From: Lyophyllum atratum
Lineage: Eukaryota > Basidiomycota > Agaricomycetes > Agaricales > Lyophyllaceae
Length of the DNA: 64,000 nucleotides
NCBI GenBank assembly: GCA_014905825.1
Contig: JACGCN010000019.1
Span: 248,001 to 312,000 of the forward strand
Direction: 5' to 3'
Shown here: piece by piece, positions 9,258 through 21,181 of the stretch
Numbering within the stretch: position 1 is the first letter of the stretch
Layout: every line of letters begins with the position of its first letter
Notes under the pieces: model-generated
The model's database searches: none
The model's input: the letters and a program-made list of their open reading frames with translations, nothing else
What the model was told of the DNA's origin: nothing
Translations under genes and position numbers: made by a program

Positions 9258-11883
9258 TCATAATACAGAGGCAGAATTATCGCGGTTGGGACAGTCCATT
9301 TCTTTACGTTTCAACGAGGTCCGTTCGGTCTTATGCGGGATCAAGAAAGCTTCGAAATACGCCTCCACCTCGACCCAAGCCTCCACGCCGAAACCGGTTG
9401 CCTTAACCGCTATATGCCCATCAGGTCTGGCCACAACGATGGAGCCCACGGCTGGGTCGACACCCCATTTACTGTGCATTGGATGTTCGAATATCGATCC
9501 CGCTTCTGGGGCACTATCGCGGTAGGGAGACACCACGGGGATGTCATCGGAGAAAAAATGTTGTGGGCGGAATATGGGTGAGGCGTGGTGGGTGGCGGTG
9601 GCGTGATTTCTGGGGTATAAGAGGCTCGTGATCTGATTGTGGACGACGCTGCTAGTGCTTCCCGAGGTTGTGATGACCGATGTATGGAGAATGGAGTGCC
9701 GGGCGCCATGGCACCTTGCCGTGGCTTGTGGGATGTCATCGTAGACGTAGCTGTATATCTCCCGCCCCTTGGGGGGGATACGTCCAGATGCACTGTAGGA
9801 GTGGCGGCGTCGTGGTACGGACAGGCGGTCATCGCTTGTCTTATCAGCAAGAGTGGAACCATAGCGCGAAAATATCGACTTGGGTCGCCGGACGAAGGCA
9901 TCAAGCTTCACAAGTCGCTCAAAGGCATCGTTCGCGGATAGATCCCCCACAAGAAGGTACACCGTGAATCTCCCATCGAAGGGCGATGAGATGGAAACGG
10001 GAACTGAGTCAGAAAGACGGGTAACCATAGCTGGCCGAGTGCGAGCGCCAACCATGATGCCTGGCTTTCCTATCATCATCGTCGGGCCGTGCTTCCTGGC
10101 GCCGGCAGTTAGCAGCGTCCGCTGATAAACAATAGAAGCGCCTGCTTGGTACTGCGTTCATACCGGTTGAGAACGGGTTTCAGGAAGCAACTGGGGAGAG
10201 AAAACTTACTGCGTAGTTGGCGGCCTGGAACGCATGAAGAATAGAAAGCCATTCCGCTGCATTGGAGAAATCGTCTATCGACTGTTTCTCGAGGCCGGCG
10301 TATATCTCTACGAGCATGCGGTCCATGTGGATCAGGTCCTTAGCAACTGCGTGTCGCTCCTGCTCGTAGGTCGATAAGATTTGCGGAAGAGCAGTTCCCT
10401 TAAGGACAAGCCCCATTTTCCAGGCGAGGTTATGCGATTCCAGGACTGCAGTGTTGAGGCCTAATCCAGCTGCGATTCGATGCTGCTGGTGAGCAGGAAG
10501 GTAAAGGAGCTAAAAGAAAGAAAAAATACTGACCACGTGGCGAATGCGTATGGCAAGCATCCCCGACAAAAAACACTGACTCTCCGACTGCGTATCTGTT
10601 GATAATTCTTTGACCGACTGGTTTATATCAAGCGTCCCGTAAGAATCAGAAGATATCGGAGAGATGTTCGAAGATAAATCACCTTCGTAAGCAGACCACC
10701 AATTTACCTCGTCCCATTCGACCTGATAGGGATAGAAGATCTCTTTAATAAGCTTAGTGGCCTCCTCTTGGGTAGCCTCCTGTTTTGAATTCGCAAGTTG
10801 GATATCGAATCTTGCCGATGGCTTTCCATTTATCGGCTCCCGGGGAATGATAAGCACGATCCCCTTGTTAGATCTCAATACTCTACAAAAACAGATATCA
10901 GACCTGTAAGCACGTTAGGTTATTTATCATACTCACGATAGACGTTCTAGATCAGGATGGTTGCTTTTCAGGCCAACAGCATCCAACACACACCATGTCA
11001 CAGGAACGCTCTCTCCCTCCAGCTTGACTCCAAATTTTGAAGCCCAGCGACGAACAGAAGACCTTCCCCCATCCGCAGCAATGACGTACTTCGTAGTGAG
11101 CTCCTTCACTTCGCCCGTCAGAGTTTGACGAATCATCATAGTGGTCGGCCCTGATGGCGTCTTCGATAACTCCATATCCAGGAACTCCCAATTCCATTGG
11201 ACCTCAGAGCCTTCACAGTGCCGCTCGATGTCGTGAATCATGACTTGCTCGATAAGACCCTGTCGCACTGCCAGCGCGTAATCCTTGTCGAAGTCGAGGA
11301 ACGGAGGGAAGAATCTCGCCAGCGCTGTCCGGCGCGTCGATTCCCCTGCCATCTCCCAAAAAGCGCGTCCAAAGATTTTCTTGCCCATGCCCTCAAGTTC
11401 ATCGATTATGGTGCCATAAGTCTCTCGCAATAGATTAGTTTCGATATATGTGGGTTTTTAAGCCGCGCATACCTGGAAAACTTCCATCGACCTGGGATTT
11501 GCATCAATGTGAGACGTTAGGACGAGCCAAAATGCATTCACCTGGGCTGCAAAGCATCTGCTCTTCCGTATTCGTGGCTTTCGTATCCGGCAGCATCGAT
11601 GATAGTCGGTTTGATACCCATGCGGGCGAGTGTCATGGCCATCATAAGGCCACCCGGACCTTTTTTTTCAACCGAGTCAAGTATCAGCGTCATTTCGGCT
11701 AGCATTGTAGGCCAGCTTACCAGCGCCGACGATGAGAACATCGGAATAATTTTCATGTGAGGTCTGAACCATGCTGGCGAAGAGGGGAATGTCAGAACTC
11801 TGTATAGATGCGTTCTTCTTTAAGAGACCGGAACTGTCCCCTAGTTGCAACTCCCGCTCTACATCCTCGGTGGTGCTATGCAT
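9258..11883 (-). CDS. FAD-dependent aromatic hydroxylase, phenol 2-monooxygenase-like
   Basis: Eight exons can be joined on the minus strand: 11883-11721, 11659-11542, a 19-nt exon 11491-11473, 11421-10937, 10882-10683, about 10587-10534, 10469-10210 and 10121-9258. This gives about 720 aa. Key motifs: the Rossmann LIVGAGPGGL at residues 50-60, split by an intron; the PGGLMMAMTLARMG helix; YVIAADGGRSSVRR, the DG motif that binds FAD and NADPH; GDACHTHSPRAGLGLNT, the second FAD motif; and a C-terminal thioredoxin-like domain with KWGVDP and VARPDG. The GD motif appears only after removing introns at about 10588-10682 and 10470-10533. The first of these acceptors is uncertain by 12 nt. Family members hydroxylate phenolic rings. 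The N-terminus is about 45 aa longer than the FAD domain needs. Its neighbour at 14510 is a divergent adenylate-forming reductase. Confidence 0.83.
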
Positions 11884-14509
11884 TCGGTTAGGTGGATCAG
11901 ATAGCAGATAGTGTCGAAGGAGGCCTTTAGGAGGGAAACAGAAATAGAACCGCGGCCCCTCGTGGGATTACGCGAAAGGACGTCGAATGTCTTCGCCAAG
12001 GTGGGTTAGTCCTCAGCGCACATATAATGATGAGCGTTGGCTCTATCTTTGTCCGAGGGCGAGAACCTAGACCAAGCAACATTATTGAGACCTACAGGTG
12101 TGGAAGGGGAGGTACGTACTTGGTTTTTCCGAGGAAATGATTAGGGTCAACAGACGCATATGTATATAGGAAAGATGGAAGAACCATTCGGGCGAGGTGG
12201 GTTGACCGTTGACCCAGAGAACGCGTCCCTCGTCCTTCCTTCTCCCTTTATCTGCAGAAGAAGTCATAGGACCATCACAAGGCAAGTCCTGTTCATAAGG
12301 GCTGCAAGTTATTGGGGCCGTCTACCTCAAACGCTCTATAATTCAAGGCCACAATGGAGCGACTGCAGGCTCAGGTTTGTCATTGTCAAGACGACCCACT
12401 TCAAAATTTCAAAGTGGGTCCATCATGCTGACGCTGATGTCAAGTTTCCCATACGCCAAAGTCGAAGGCACCTGACCCACTTCGCTTCCTCTAGGAGTCG
12501 GACGGGAAGGGCAGGCGAGGAACCCATAGCACGATTTCATACGGGATCTTAAAGCACGGATGACGCTGAAGACGGCTGGTCTCCGCTGTCGGCAGTCTCG
12601 AGGGTTCTCGTCGGGACGATGGGTGAATCTGTGTATATGGCATTGGTATGTTGAAGTCTGTCTACCACGGACGAAAACGCTGTAAGTCCAGTTCGAACTC
12701 CGCTCGGCCTGCTCCGTCAGCACAGCCACAATGCGTACTACACACTAAATCCCATTACGGCCAAAATGTCAAAAGAGATGAACGTCTCCGCGCAACTGAC
12801 CGTAAAGGATCATCAGGTTCCGCGTAGCAAACAAAAACTGGAGAATCTTCTGCCCAAGGTTTATCAGCCAAGGTATCCCTACGTGGGGAAGCATAGTAGT
12901 GCAGCCCTGTAGGAAGACGACGGATGCCCGAAACGAATGGCTAAAACTGTTTCCAGTAGCCAAAGAACCAGGTCGTTGTCAATACTTTCAGATCTTGGGC
13001 AGGTCAATGGGGTTGGATAGGATAGATGGGGTGGAGGAGGCAATATATGATCAAACCCTTGTATTCGATGCACTGGCGTGGCACCAAGACAAAGAGATGG
13101 ACTGCACCGCCGACGAGTAACAGATACATATCATGGCAGTTCTTCTATCATGGCAGTTCTTCTAAGGATGAGAGCCGAGAGCCAGTGCTCAAACCTCCCG
13201 CCGTTGCTTTGGAGGCACGTCTACGAGTCCGGGCATGACATTGATAGGAATGCCAGGAGGTCCTTATGTGTCCCTCGAATTTTCTCCCGCCACTGCCACG
13301 GGAGTTCAAACAAGGTCCACGCGTGTAACATCCAATTTTAGATAGTTGTCAGATGTTGATCTGGGTGCCCGTACGATTCAGATTTCTGCCCGCGATCTTT
13401 CAACTGAACCACGTACGAAAAGAATGAATCTTTCTCCGCTCTCGAGTAAATCAGCCGGTCCGAATCTAGAATCCTGTCGGTCATACTATGAGCTAGATCA
13501 TGGGCGACTTAGACTTGGCCAAGAACGAAAGGCACCATACTCATATTAGGACCATCAACCGGGGATGTTGCATATTCTGGGACGCAAGCTTGACTAAAGA
13601 AGCAGACAATCCCTCGGTTAATTCTCTCCCGCACCAACGAAGTAAGAGGCCATACCTTGAACACGCATGTCTCTGAATCTGATTCAGATCTGTGTTGGTC
13701 GCAATCGCGGTGCCTGCGTGTTTTGATACTGATATCTGTGTATCCGCTGTAGGGTGACCGAAGTTAATTCCATGATGCGAATATGCCATTCAGAACATAC
13801 TGAATTGAACACACCTGTGGTAAAACGAGAGTCTATGGCAGCTCTGGAGATACCGTGATCGATTGATGATAATCATCCATTTAACTCCTGGTTGCGAACA
13901 GTTTTCTCCGCTGGTGGTTGCAGAATGCTAGTCGTCCTGCACCTACTTCATTGATTCAATGCCTTGAGTCGTCGCGCAGAGTAGAAAAAGCAGTATATTC
14001 CGGAAGGCTCATATTGACAGCGTCACCCCAGTCGTGACATGATGACGTTGCGGTCCTTTACAATGGCAGGGTCTACTGATAGAATCTTAGAGAGTGAAAT
14101 CGCCGGAAGCACATAGATGCGATACCAGGGTCCATTTTGGTCGAGATTTCTGTTCCACAAACGGTTCTCAAGGGACCAGAGTGAGCGACACAGGCCAGAA
14201 AATTTGCAGAAAAAGATAGTTTGTTGCAAGAAGCACCGTGGGAACCAGTGAAGTCGGATCAGATTGTGCCCCAATGGGAGGTATCAACTCCGTCCACCTC
14301 AAGCTTCAGATTACACTGGCAGGCAATACCTCGAATCGATCACCCACCGAAATGTCCGGGGTTATAGGAATCATGGGTATCCCCCATAAGCCCAGCACAT
14401 GGCACCCCTTGCATCTCATGTCATTTAAACGCAGCGGACCAGGTCTAGATTACAACTATTCCGATTCTGCCAGCCTCCAGGTGTTTTCCTTCTGGCTGAG
14501 TCTTCAACC
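11884..14509. promoter_or_regulatory. 2.6-kb divergent intergenic region between monooxygenase and reductase
   Basis: This region separates the start of the minus-strand monooxygenase from the start of the plus-strand reductase, so it should hold both promoters. It contains a near-palindrome at 12393-12420 with 9-bp perfect arms (gacccactt/aagtgggtc), a 17-bp tandem duplication at 13130-13163, and the P450-like relic described separately. The rest (13350-14500) has no recognisable gene. Confidence 0.45.
12620..13300 (-). pseudogene. Possible cytochrome P450 5'-end relic
   Basis: Short minus-strand pieces resemble the N-terminal part of basidiomycete P450s in the right order. These are GPPGIP near 13290 (the proline-rich hinge), YGQLRGDVHLF near 12780 (the strand before the first beta-sheet), and NAIYTDSP near 12640 (like the usual R-S-x-I-Y-S-D-R-P). 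They lie in different frames with stops between and no heme-binding segment follows. I call it a decayed 5' end, not a gene. The identification is tentative because each match is short. Confidence 0.35.
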
Positions 14510-17500
14510 ATGTCTCCTATCCTCGCAGGCAGCACTTTCATTCGACCGCACATTAATATCGGCTATGGGCAAGACCACCCGTCTGGTGTCAGGTCACTTC
14601 CAGAGTTGATAGAATTCGACGCGTCTCATAATCCAGACCATATCTTTGGCTTTCAAAACCGTGTAGGGGACGATGTTTCGCCATACGAGATCACTTTTTC
14701 TCATCTTCAGTCGGGCGTTGAATACGCTTCGTCGTGGCTGGTTACTGCTGGATGCACCACAGGACGCACTCGCCGTGGTCAGCAGGTTGCACCTGTTGGC
14801 ATCCTCCTCGGAAGTGACATTGCCATTTTTATTTATATTGCTGCATTGCTGCGCATCGGTACCCCAGTGTGTATCATCCATGCTGAACCTTGATCTTTTT
14901 TCTTACATGGTTTTCAGGTCCTGTTACTCTCTGCACGACTGACACCAGTAGCCATCGCACATCTGCTCAAGCAAACCTTGCCGTCTTGCGTGTTAACTAG
15001 TTCTCACGTCTCCAGGTCTTCGAAAGAAGCTCTCGAAATACTTCAATCAGAAGGCGCGACTCTTCTTCCGACCTTCGTTGACGCTCCTGGATACGAGGAC
15101 CTACTAAGCCCCGATCACGACGGTGAGAATGTCCAAATCCCCCCGATGTACTCTGCGTACGAAGACAAGGACCTCGACGCCATAATAATGCACTCGTCGG
15201 GCACTACCGGTCTGCCGAAACCAATCTTTCACGGGCAAACCTATCCACTTCTGTATGCCGCGTGCCACCGTCTACCGGAACAACGGGAACCTTTCCGTTT
15301 CAACGTGTCGACTTTGCCTCTGTACCATGTAAGGCATTTTCAGGTTGCTTTCGGTTCATTTGTTGACATTGTGGATTCAGGGATTCGGACTCCTGGCCCC
15401 CTCCCTATCTCTCTCGATTGGGATGCCATTTATCTTACCACCCGCCTCGATAATCCCGACTGGTAAAACAACGCTCCGCGCACTTCAGTCCAATGGAGCA
15501 CGCTACTTACTTTCTGTCCCATCTATCCTCGAGGAAATGATTCGACTCCCCGGGGACGAGGGCCTCGAGGCTTTGAGAGACCTTGAAATTGTCGCGACTG
15601 GTGGAGCTCCCATGAAGGAGAATGTCGGAAATGAGCTCGCCTCATCGGGCGTTAAGCTGTTAAACCACTGGGGTGCGCATTTCATCGGCTTAAAACTCTT
15701 GTCCGTAATGCTGACTAGTGTCTTATGATTAGGTTGCACGGAGCTTGGTGCCATTGCTCCCATTGAACGTATTCCACGAGGATACGATTGGCGTTACTTA
15801 ATGCCTCGCTCTGATACAGGCCTAAAAATCATATCCCTCCACGACGGTAGCGATACGTACCGCCTAGTCGGGCATGCTCCCGGCTGGCAGGAACCCTTCG
15901 AAGTTCAAGATCTTCTTGTCACCAACCCTCACGACAGTAAACAATACAAAATTACGGGACGTGCCGACGATCTCCTGGTTCTTTCGACCGGTGAGAAAGT
16001 TCGCCCAACCAATCTCGAGCGCGCTGTCGCAGAGCATCCCAATGTCAAAGACGTCTTAGCTTTTGGAGCTGGCCAGGTTTCCCTCGGACTCATTATCGAG
16101 CTCTCCGCAGGCAGCTTCGAAGCCGATTTGAACGAGCCAGAGAACAAGGATGCCCTCCTTGCCTCCATACAGCCATATCTCGATCATGGCAACTCCTTCA
16201 CCGACAAACATGGAAAAGTTTCTAACGAGATGATTGTCTTTACTCAGGAAACCAAGAAACCTCTCCTTCGTACTGACAAGGGTAGTCTTGCACGGAAATC
16301 CATCCTTGCGGCGTTCGACGCAGAAATCAAGGCTTGCTACGAAAGGGCTGATATCCAGAATGCCGTTCCTTTCCCCTCTCCTTGCGCCGATGACGGCTAC
16401 GCTCTGCTGAACTCGATTCGTTCGCTGGTATATACTATTACCGGCAGCGACGATATCCCCGACTCCATCGACTTTTTCGAGTCAGGGATGGACAGCTTGC
16501 AGGCCAGTAGGCTCCGCAGATCTGTCCTCAACGGTCTTCGCGTCACCCCGGACCTTCCCAACCCTGTCTGCGACTTGGCAGCGGATTTCTGCTTCGAAAA
16601 CTCCTCTATCGAAAAACTTCACCGGGCCGTTGCTCATATCATATCCGGGACCCAGGTGAAAGGCGTCGTGGGCGAGACCAGGGAAGAAAGGCGCATCAGG
16701 ACCATGAGGGACATGGTTGATAAATATCGAGAAGAGCTTTGCGGTTTCGCAAATATCGCTGCCGATTCTCGCATCTCCCGCAGGAAGCGGAGAGCGTCTT
16801 TGGGGCACAAGAACGTTGTTCTCCTCACGGGATCGACCGGAAGTCTTGGCTGCTTCCTTCTCGCGAAACTTGCCAACGATCCTACCGTTTCGAAGGTCCT
16901 CTGCTTGAACCGACGTCACACTGGTGCTGCTACACCACTTCAACGACAGATGGATCTCATGGACAAACGTGGCGCATCAATCTCGAGCCAGGCTTGGAAG
17001 AAAGTCGTTCTCCATGGGGCAGACCTTAGTCGACTTGACTTTGGTCTCCGTGAAGAAGAATTCGCCAAGGTAAGTCCTGATAGCAATCTTTCGATTGGTT
17101 ACCGTACCGATCATGTTGCGTTTTTTTAGCTTCTTGATGTCACGCATATCGTCCACAACGCATGGCCGGTCAATTTTAATCGGAATCTCTCGTCATTCGA
17201 GCCTCATGTGCAGGGGTTGTCAAATCTCGTTCGCCTTGCCTTACTGAGTGCTGGCAGGCGCTCCAATGGTTCGTCGCCGACCCGGATACTGTTTGCGTCA
17301 TCCATCGCCGTCGCTGGTCGGTTCCCAATTCTCAATGCCCAAGGGCCATTCGAGGTCCCAGAAACCTCCCTCGACGCCGAAAACACAGCAGAATTCGGAT
17401 ATCCAGAAGCCAAGTGGGTCTGCGAACGGTTGCTACTCGCTGCTGGAGAGCTGTACGGCGATGCCTGCAGCATCGAGGAGCCATTAGTTCAGGCATCTAA

Positions 17501-18087
17501 TGTCCGTATCGGTCAAATGACCGGGCCAGAAGGATCTGGCGCCTGGAACGAGTCGGAACATTTCCCTATCATCGTTCGGACGTCGCAACAGCTGGGTGCT
17601 TTGCCTGCTCTCCAAGGGGTAAGTGGGATTTTCATCAACATATGATTTACTGAGCTCATCGGATTTTTTTTAGTCGCTCTCTTGGATACCTGTCAATCGC
17701 GCTGGAGACGTCCTGACGGAACTACTTTTCTCGAAAGCCTTCAAATCATTCTATCACATGGAGAACCCTTCCCGGCAATCGTGGAGTGGAATTATTAGCA
17801 ACCTCGCGGATATTCTTGGAGACACGCATGGCCCACTGCCTTCAATATCTTTACCCAAATGGCTTGGTCGCGTTCGCGAGCTTGGGGACGATCCAGCCCG
17901 CAATGCAGCCTTCAAGATCCTCTCGTTTTTAGAAAGGGACTTCCAAACGATGTCCAATGGGACAGTAATTTTGAGGACATCGACTGCCCGCCTGGATTCA
18001 CCGACAATGGTGAGAAGTACTGCTCTGGATAGGAAACATCTTGAGGAATATGTTTCATACTGGAGGAGTACTGGAGCCATGCAATAA
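14510..18087 (+). CDS. NRPS-like adenylate-forming reductase (A-T-R architecture)
   Basis: Six exons (14510-14866, 14918-15328, 15381-15672, 15733-17069, 17130-17618, 17674-18087) sum to 3300 nt, or 1099 aa. The adenylation domain has the ATP-binding loop SSGTTGLPKP near residue 212, NHWGCTELGA, and a YKITGRADDLLVL-type motif. The carrier domain carries FFESGMDSLQA, with the phosphopantetheine serine near residue 608. The reductase domain has the NAD(P)H-binding LLTGSTGSLG near residue 720 and a YxxxK catalytic pair in GYPEAKW near residue 890. Such enzymes activate a carboxylic acid, load it as a thioester and release it as an aldehyde or alcohol. No condensation domain is present. The N-terminal half resembles basidiomycete reductases rather than Lys2. 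Substrate is unknown. The divergent aromatic hydroxylase suggests a phenolic or aryl acid. Confidence 0.9.
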
Positions 18088-18277
18088 TCGCTTTCCTTAC
18101 TCTATCGCTGGCGTGGCCCTTGTGAATCATGGATAAACTTGATACCTATTACATATTTTTGTACTTCATATTATGAATATTCTTTCCGCTCCTTGAATTT
18201 TGATAGAGCTGCTGGTAAGCGAGCTTATCGACATCTGTGAATGTCAGAATTTTGGACAGACAGGCGAAAAAAAATGA

Positions 18278-18376
18278 TTCGGGTACGGGGAATCGAACCC
18301 CGAGCTGCCGCGCACCGTTTATCTCGACTCAGGCCTTCATGAGAGGCGGCAATGTTAGCCGTTACACCATACCCGA
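18278..18376 (-). tRNA. tRNA-Glu (CTC) with intron
   Basis: On the minus strand the acceptor stem TCGGGTA pairs with TACCCGA, with discriminator A. The D-arm is GTGTAACGGCTAACAT. The anticodon stem GCCGC pairs with GCGGC around loop CT-CTC-A. The T-arm is CGGGG-TTCGATT-CCCCG. An intron of about 27 nt follows the base 3' of the anticodon. The anticodon CTC decodes GAG. All arms fold, so it looks functional. It lies 190 bp beyond the reductase stop codon. Confidence 0.9.
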
Positions 18377-20406
18377 ATGATGAATATTTGATAATAGTAG
18401 CGACCTCGTTCACTGGCGAACTTCGGCCTTCTACTTCTGTTGTCGCCATGTATGATGTAATACCGATACTCAGGTTCCTGCCAGTGAGCCTCGTGTGAGT
18501 CAGTGCTTTACTAGATTTTCTTGTAACTCCTTCGCTCATGGATGATAATCAGTGACTTACACTGAGCAGTGAAACATGGATCGTGGATGAACTCATAACT
18601 ACAAATCGATCTTCGAATCCGATTTTTTTTTACCTAAGTATCTTTATCGCCGTACTTCGCCCTATGTATTCACTGAACCACAGCATTCGAACTCCATCTT
18701 CAAATCGAGGTCTTCCAAGAACGCGAGATTTCGACTTAATTTCTATTCAAACGTTCCGATTTGCCTCTCGGAGCGCCTTCTGCCTCCGGGACCGTCGTCC
18801 GGCGCTTGAACCAGTCACGCCAGCTGATCCCTTAACTCCCAAAGGCTCGAACCTTGTAGCCGATCTGAAGATATCTCTGGCAGCTCATTGCTCGCGATCC
18901 ATCTCGCAAAAGGCAATAACCGAAACACCAACTTCTCCCGTGATAAGGATAATACTTAATCGTCTGAAGGTAGTGGCACGCACGCCAACCCGGGGAGGAG
19001 GAACCTCCAGTTTCGAAAATATTCAGATTGGCGATGCATCCATGCGGCCTCCCTCCACGCCGCCACCTGTCTTGTCCAATACTTACATGGAGACTAGAAT
19101 TCATGCCTTGCACACGACCAGATCTTGACCCCAGATGGATTCTGGCCTTCTATCTGTCGTGGGTAGTACACACGCTCCAACCGGGTTACGTCCAATAGAG
19201 TCTGGCCTTCACCCTCCGAAACAACTTGCCTACATGGCAGGCCAACCGAAACCCACCCAGCTCCGTGCGTCGTACATCACATAGTCGAATGTGACTACCA
19301 TTGCCGACTCCGTCGCGCCCTTTCGCTAAAACATTGGTCATTCTTTGCCCGAGTCCTAAGCCCGGGGCTTCAGAGGCACATGTACACGCAGCATGCGTTC
19401 TCATGAAACCTGAAATCTTTTTTTTTCTGGGGCTGACCGGTAGACCACAAAGTGCTTTCTCATTCGGTTCTCACTCCCCGTCGCTGCGCTACTCCGCATG
19501 TGCATGTGCATTCCATAGCGCCCTCTGTGACTACGCGAGGCTCCAATGCAGAGATTAGCCGCGCGATTCGGTCAAGCGGATCCGAGTCTCTTTTTCCATC
19601 ATGCAACTTGCAAGCGAGGACAGTAGCCATAGGAAGTCACTCATGACAAAACCATCCCTCCCGCTCCTCAGACATACATGTACAACGACTGGCACTCTTA
19701 GTGTTTCCCACTCAAAACTCTTGGCCCATGGCATACAGCATGATGCATCTGTCGATAACTTGACGTATCGGTCTGGAATCTACGTATCCTGTGCCACCGT
19801 CAGTGAATGACTCTTCCTAATTCCCATACGGCTCTAATGCGCTCAGATTGCATATTGCACATACTCGATCTATTTTCTTTCATATCGCATTATGCCGAAG
19901 CCATCCTCATGATTTTCTTCATAATATAGCAACCAACCTCTCCTTGGCAAGTTTTTCTTCTTGCCCGCAAATCTTAATCTCATACAAGCACCCAAATAGG
20001 CGCTCACCCATTTGGATTCATCGGCGCACTCGGAGACGGGTTAAAATGGTAGGTATCTCTGCACTGAGTTACCCCCGTCCGCCGCGCGAAAATCCCGGAA
20101 CGATCTCAAACGTTTTCATAGCCGAGGGAAGGATTAAGATCTACATACGCGCGAGGAATAACCAATACATGTAACAAGTACAAGCAGCGATTCGAAGCCA
20201 CTGCATTTGTGATCATGAAGACCCAGGTGGTCGCGTAACACGAAAAAAACAAACGAAGGAAGTATTGTGTTGTGTAGTAAAAGGAGCTAGCCGCGAAAAT
20301 CGCAGGCCGAGCGTCAGCTTGGGAGTAAGCTAATGAATAAGTAAGTAATGAGCATAGTAGTAAGTACAGCGCCAGGGTGTTCTGTGAAGCGAGGGTGTAT
20401 TGTATA
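18377..20406. other. Gene-less region
   Basis: About 2 kb with no gene I can support. The plus-strand open frame at 18583-19128 is of biased composition, has no motif, and shows no splice-consistent extension. No repeats or RNA genes were seen. Confidence 0.45.
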
Positions 20407-21181
20407 TCATGATAGGAGCGCGAAGAGGAACAGCGTCATGCCCGCGATGCTTGTCACCCTTACGAAACCCTCCGACATATCAGTCGACAGCATCGGCGAG
20501 CCCAGCACAATCGAGTGCTCCGTAACCGGGTACCCCTCGTCGTCGTCGCCGAAGAAGGCATACGTGGTATGAGCTTGACTTGGTGCTTTGGGGGTAGGCG
20601 ACAGCGGAGATGTTACCCCCGCTTTCCGCGGTGTAGGAAGCACGACTGCGCGTGTGCTGGATTCGAAGGTACATGGCGCCTTGCACGATGGACACTGACC
20701 ATCCGAAGCCGCTTCCTCGAGATACTGTGGGAATGACACGGGAACTGATAAGATCGCTAGTGACTGATTGATTGTACACGGGAGATGAAACGCACAGAGT
20801 CGGTGATGTGCTCGACGCACACCACAGTCCTGCAACAGGAGCTTCTATAGGGGATCACCGATATCTCGAAGCTGTGGACCACGCTGTGCATGATGGGTAA
20901 GAGTCAGAGTGTGAAATGGGACAGTGGCCAACGCACCGATTTGCGCCCTTTTCCCTGGTGGAGGAATCGTTCTTGAGATGGCTTTTGCGCTTCAAGATAG
21001 ATACCAAAGGCCGCTTCGTTCGATGGGGGCTCGTACGCCCCGCCAGCGGAGCCTCATACGCCGGTGGCTCCTCCTTCTCGCCATACTGGTACTCGCATCC
21101 CTCAACAATGCTGTCCAAGCGCAGCGGCGACAACGGCTGGCTGAAGCGCAGGGTGCGCGACGGAGCCAACACGTTCGACAT
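20407..21181 (-). CDS. Small conserved-looking protein with CxxC cluster and C-terminal membrane anchor
   Basis: Three exons (21181-20937, 20871-20780, 20744-20407) join in phase to give 224 aa. An upstream ATG at 21250 is in frame, but the stretch before 21181 is a C-rich repeat of ccatccc units typical of a leader, so I prefer 21181. Visible features: a PPAY motif around residue 40, a basic stretch (SILKRKSHLK), a cysteine cluster GQCPSCKAPC preceded by RSSCCRTVVC, a Pro/Ser linker, an acidic DDDEG, and a hydrophobic C-terminus (AGMTLFLFALL) that looks like a tail anchor. I do not recognise the family. The in-phase splicing across three exons and the ordered cysteines argue that it is real. 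Confidence 0.6.

Noticed and set aside
10510..10680. Reading of the monooxygenase through its internal introns (ending RIRHV)
   Set aside because: That frame destroys the GD FAD motif. Splicing restores GDACHTHSP and joins it in phase to GLGLNT, so I treat it as an intron, not a frameshift.
18583..19128. 181-codon plus-strand frame
   Set aside because: No recognisable motif, biased composition, and no support from neighbouring exons.
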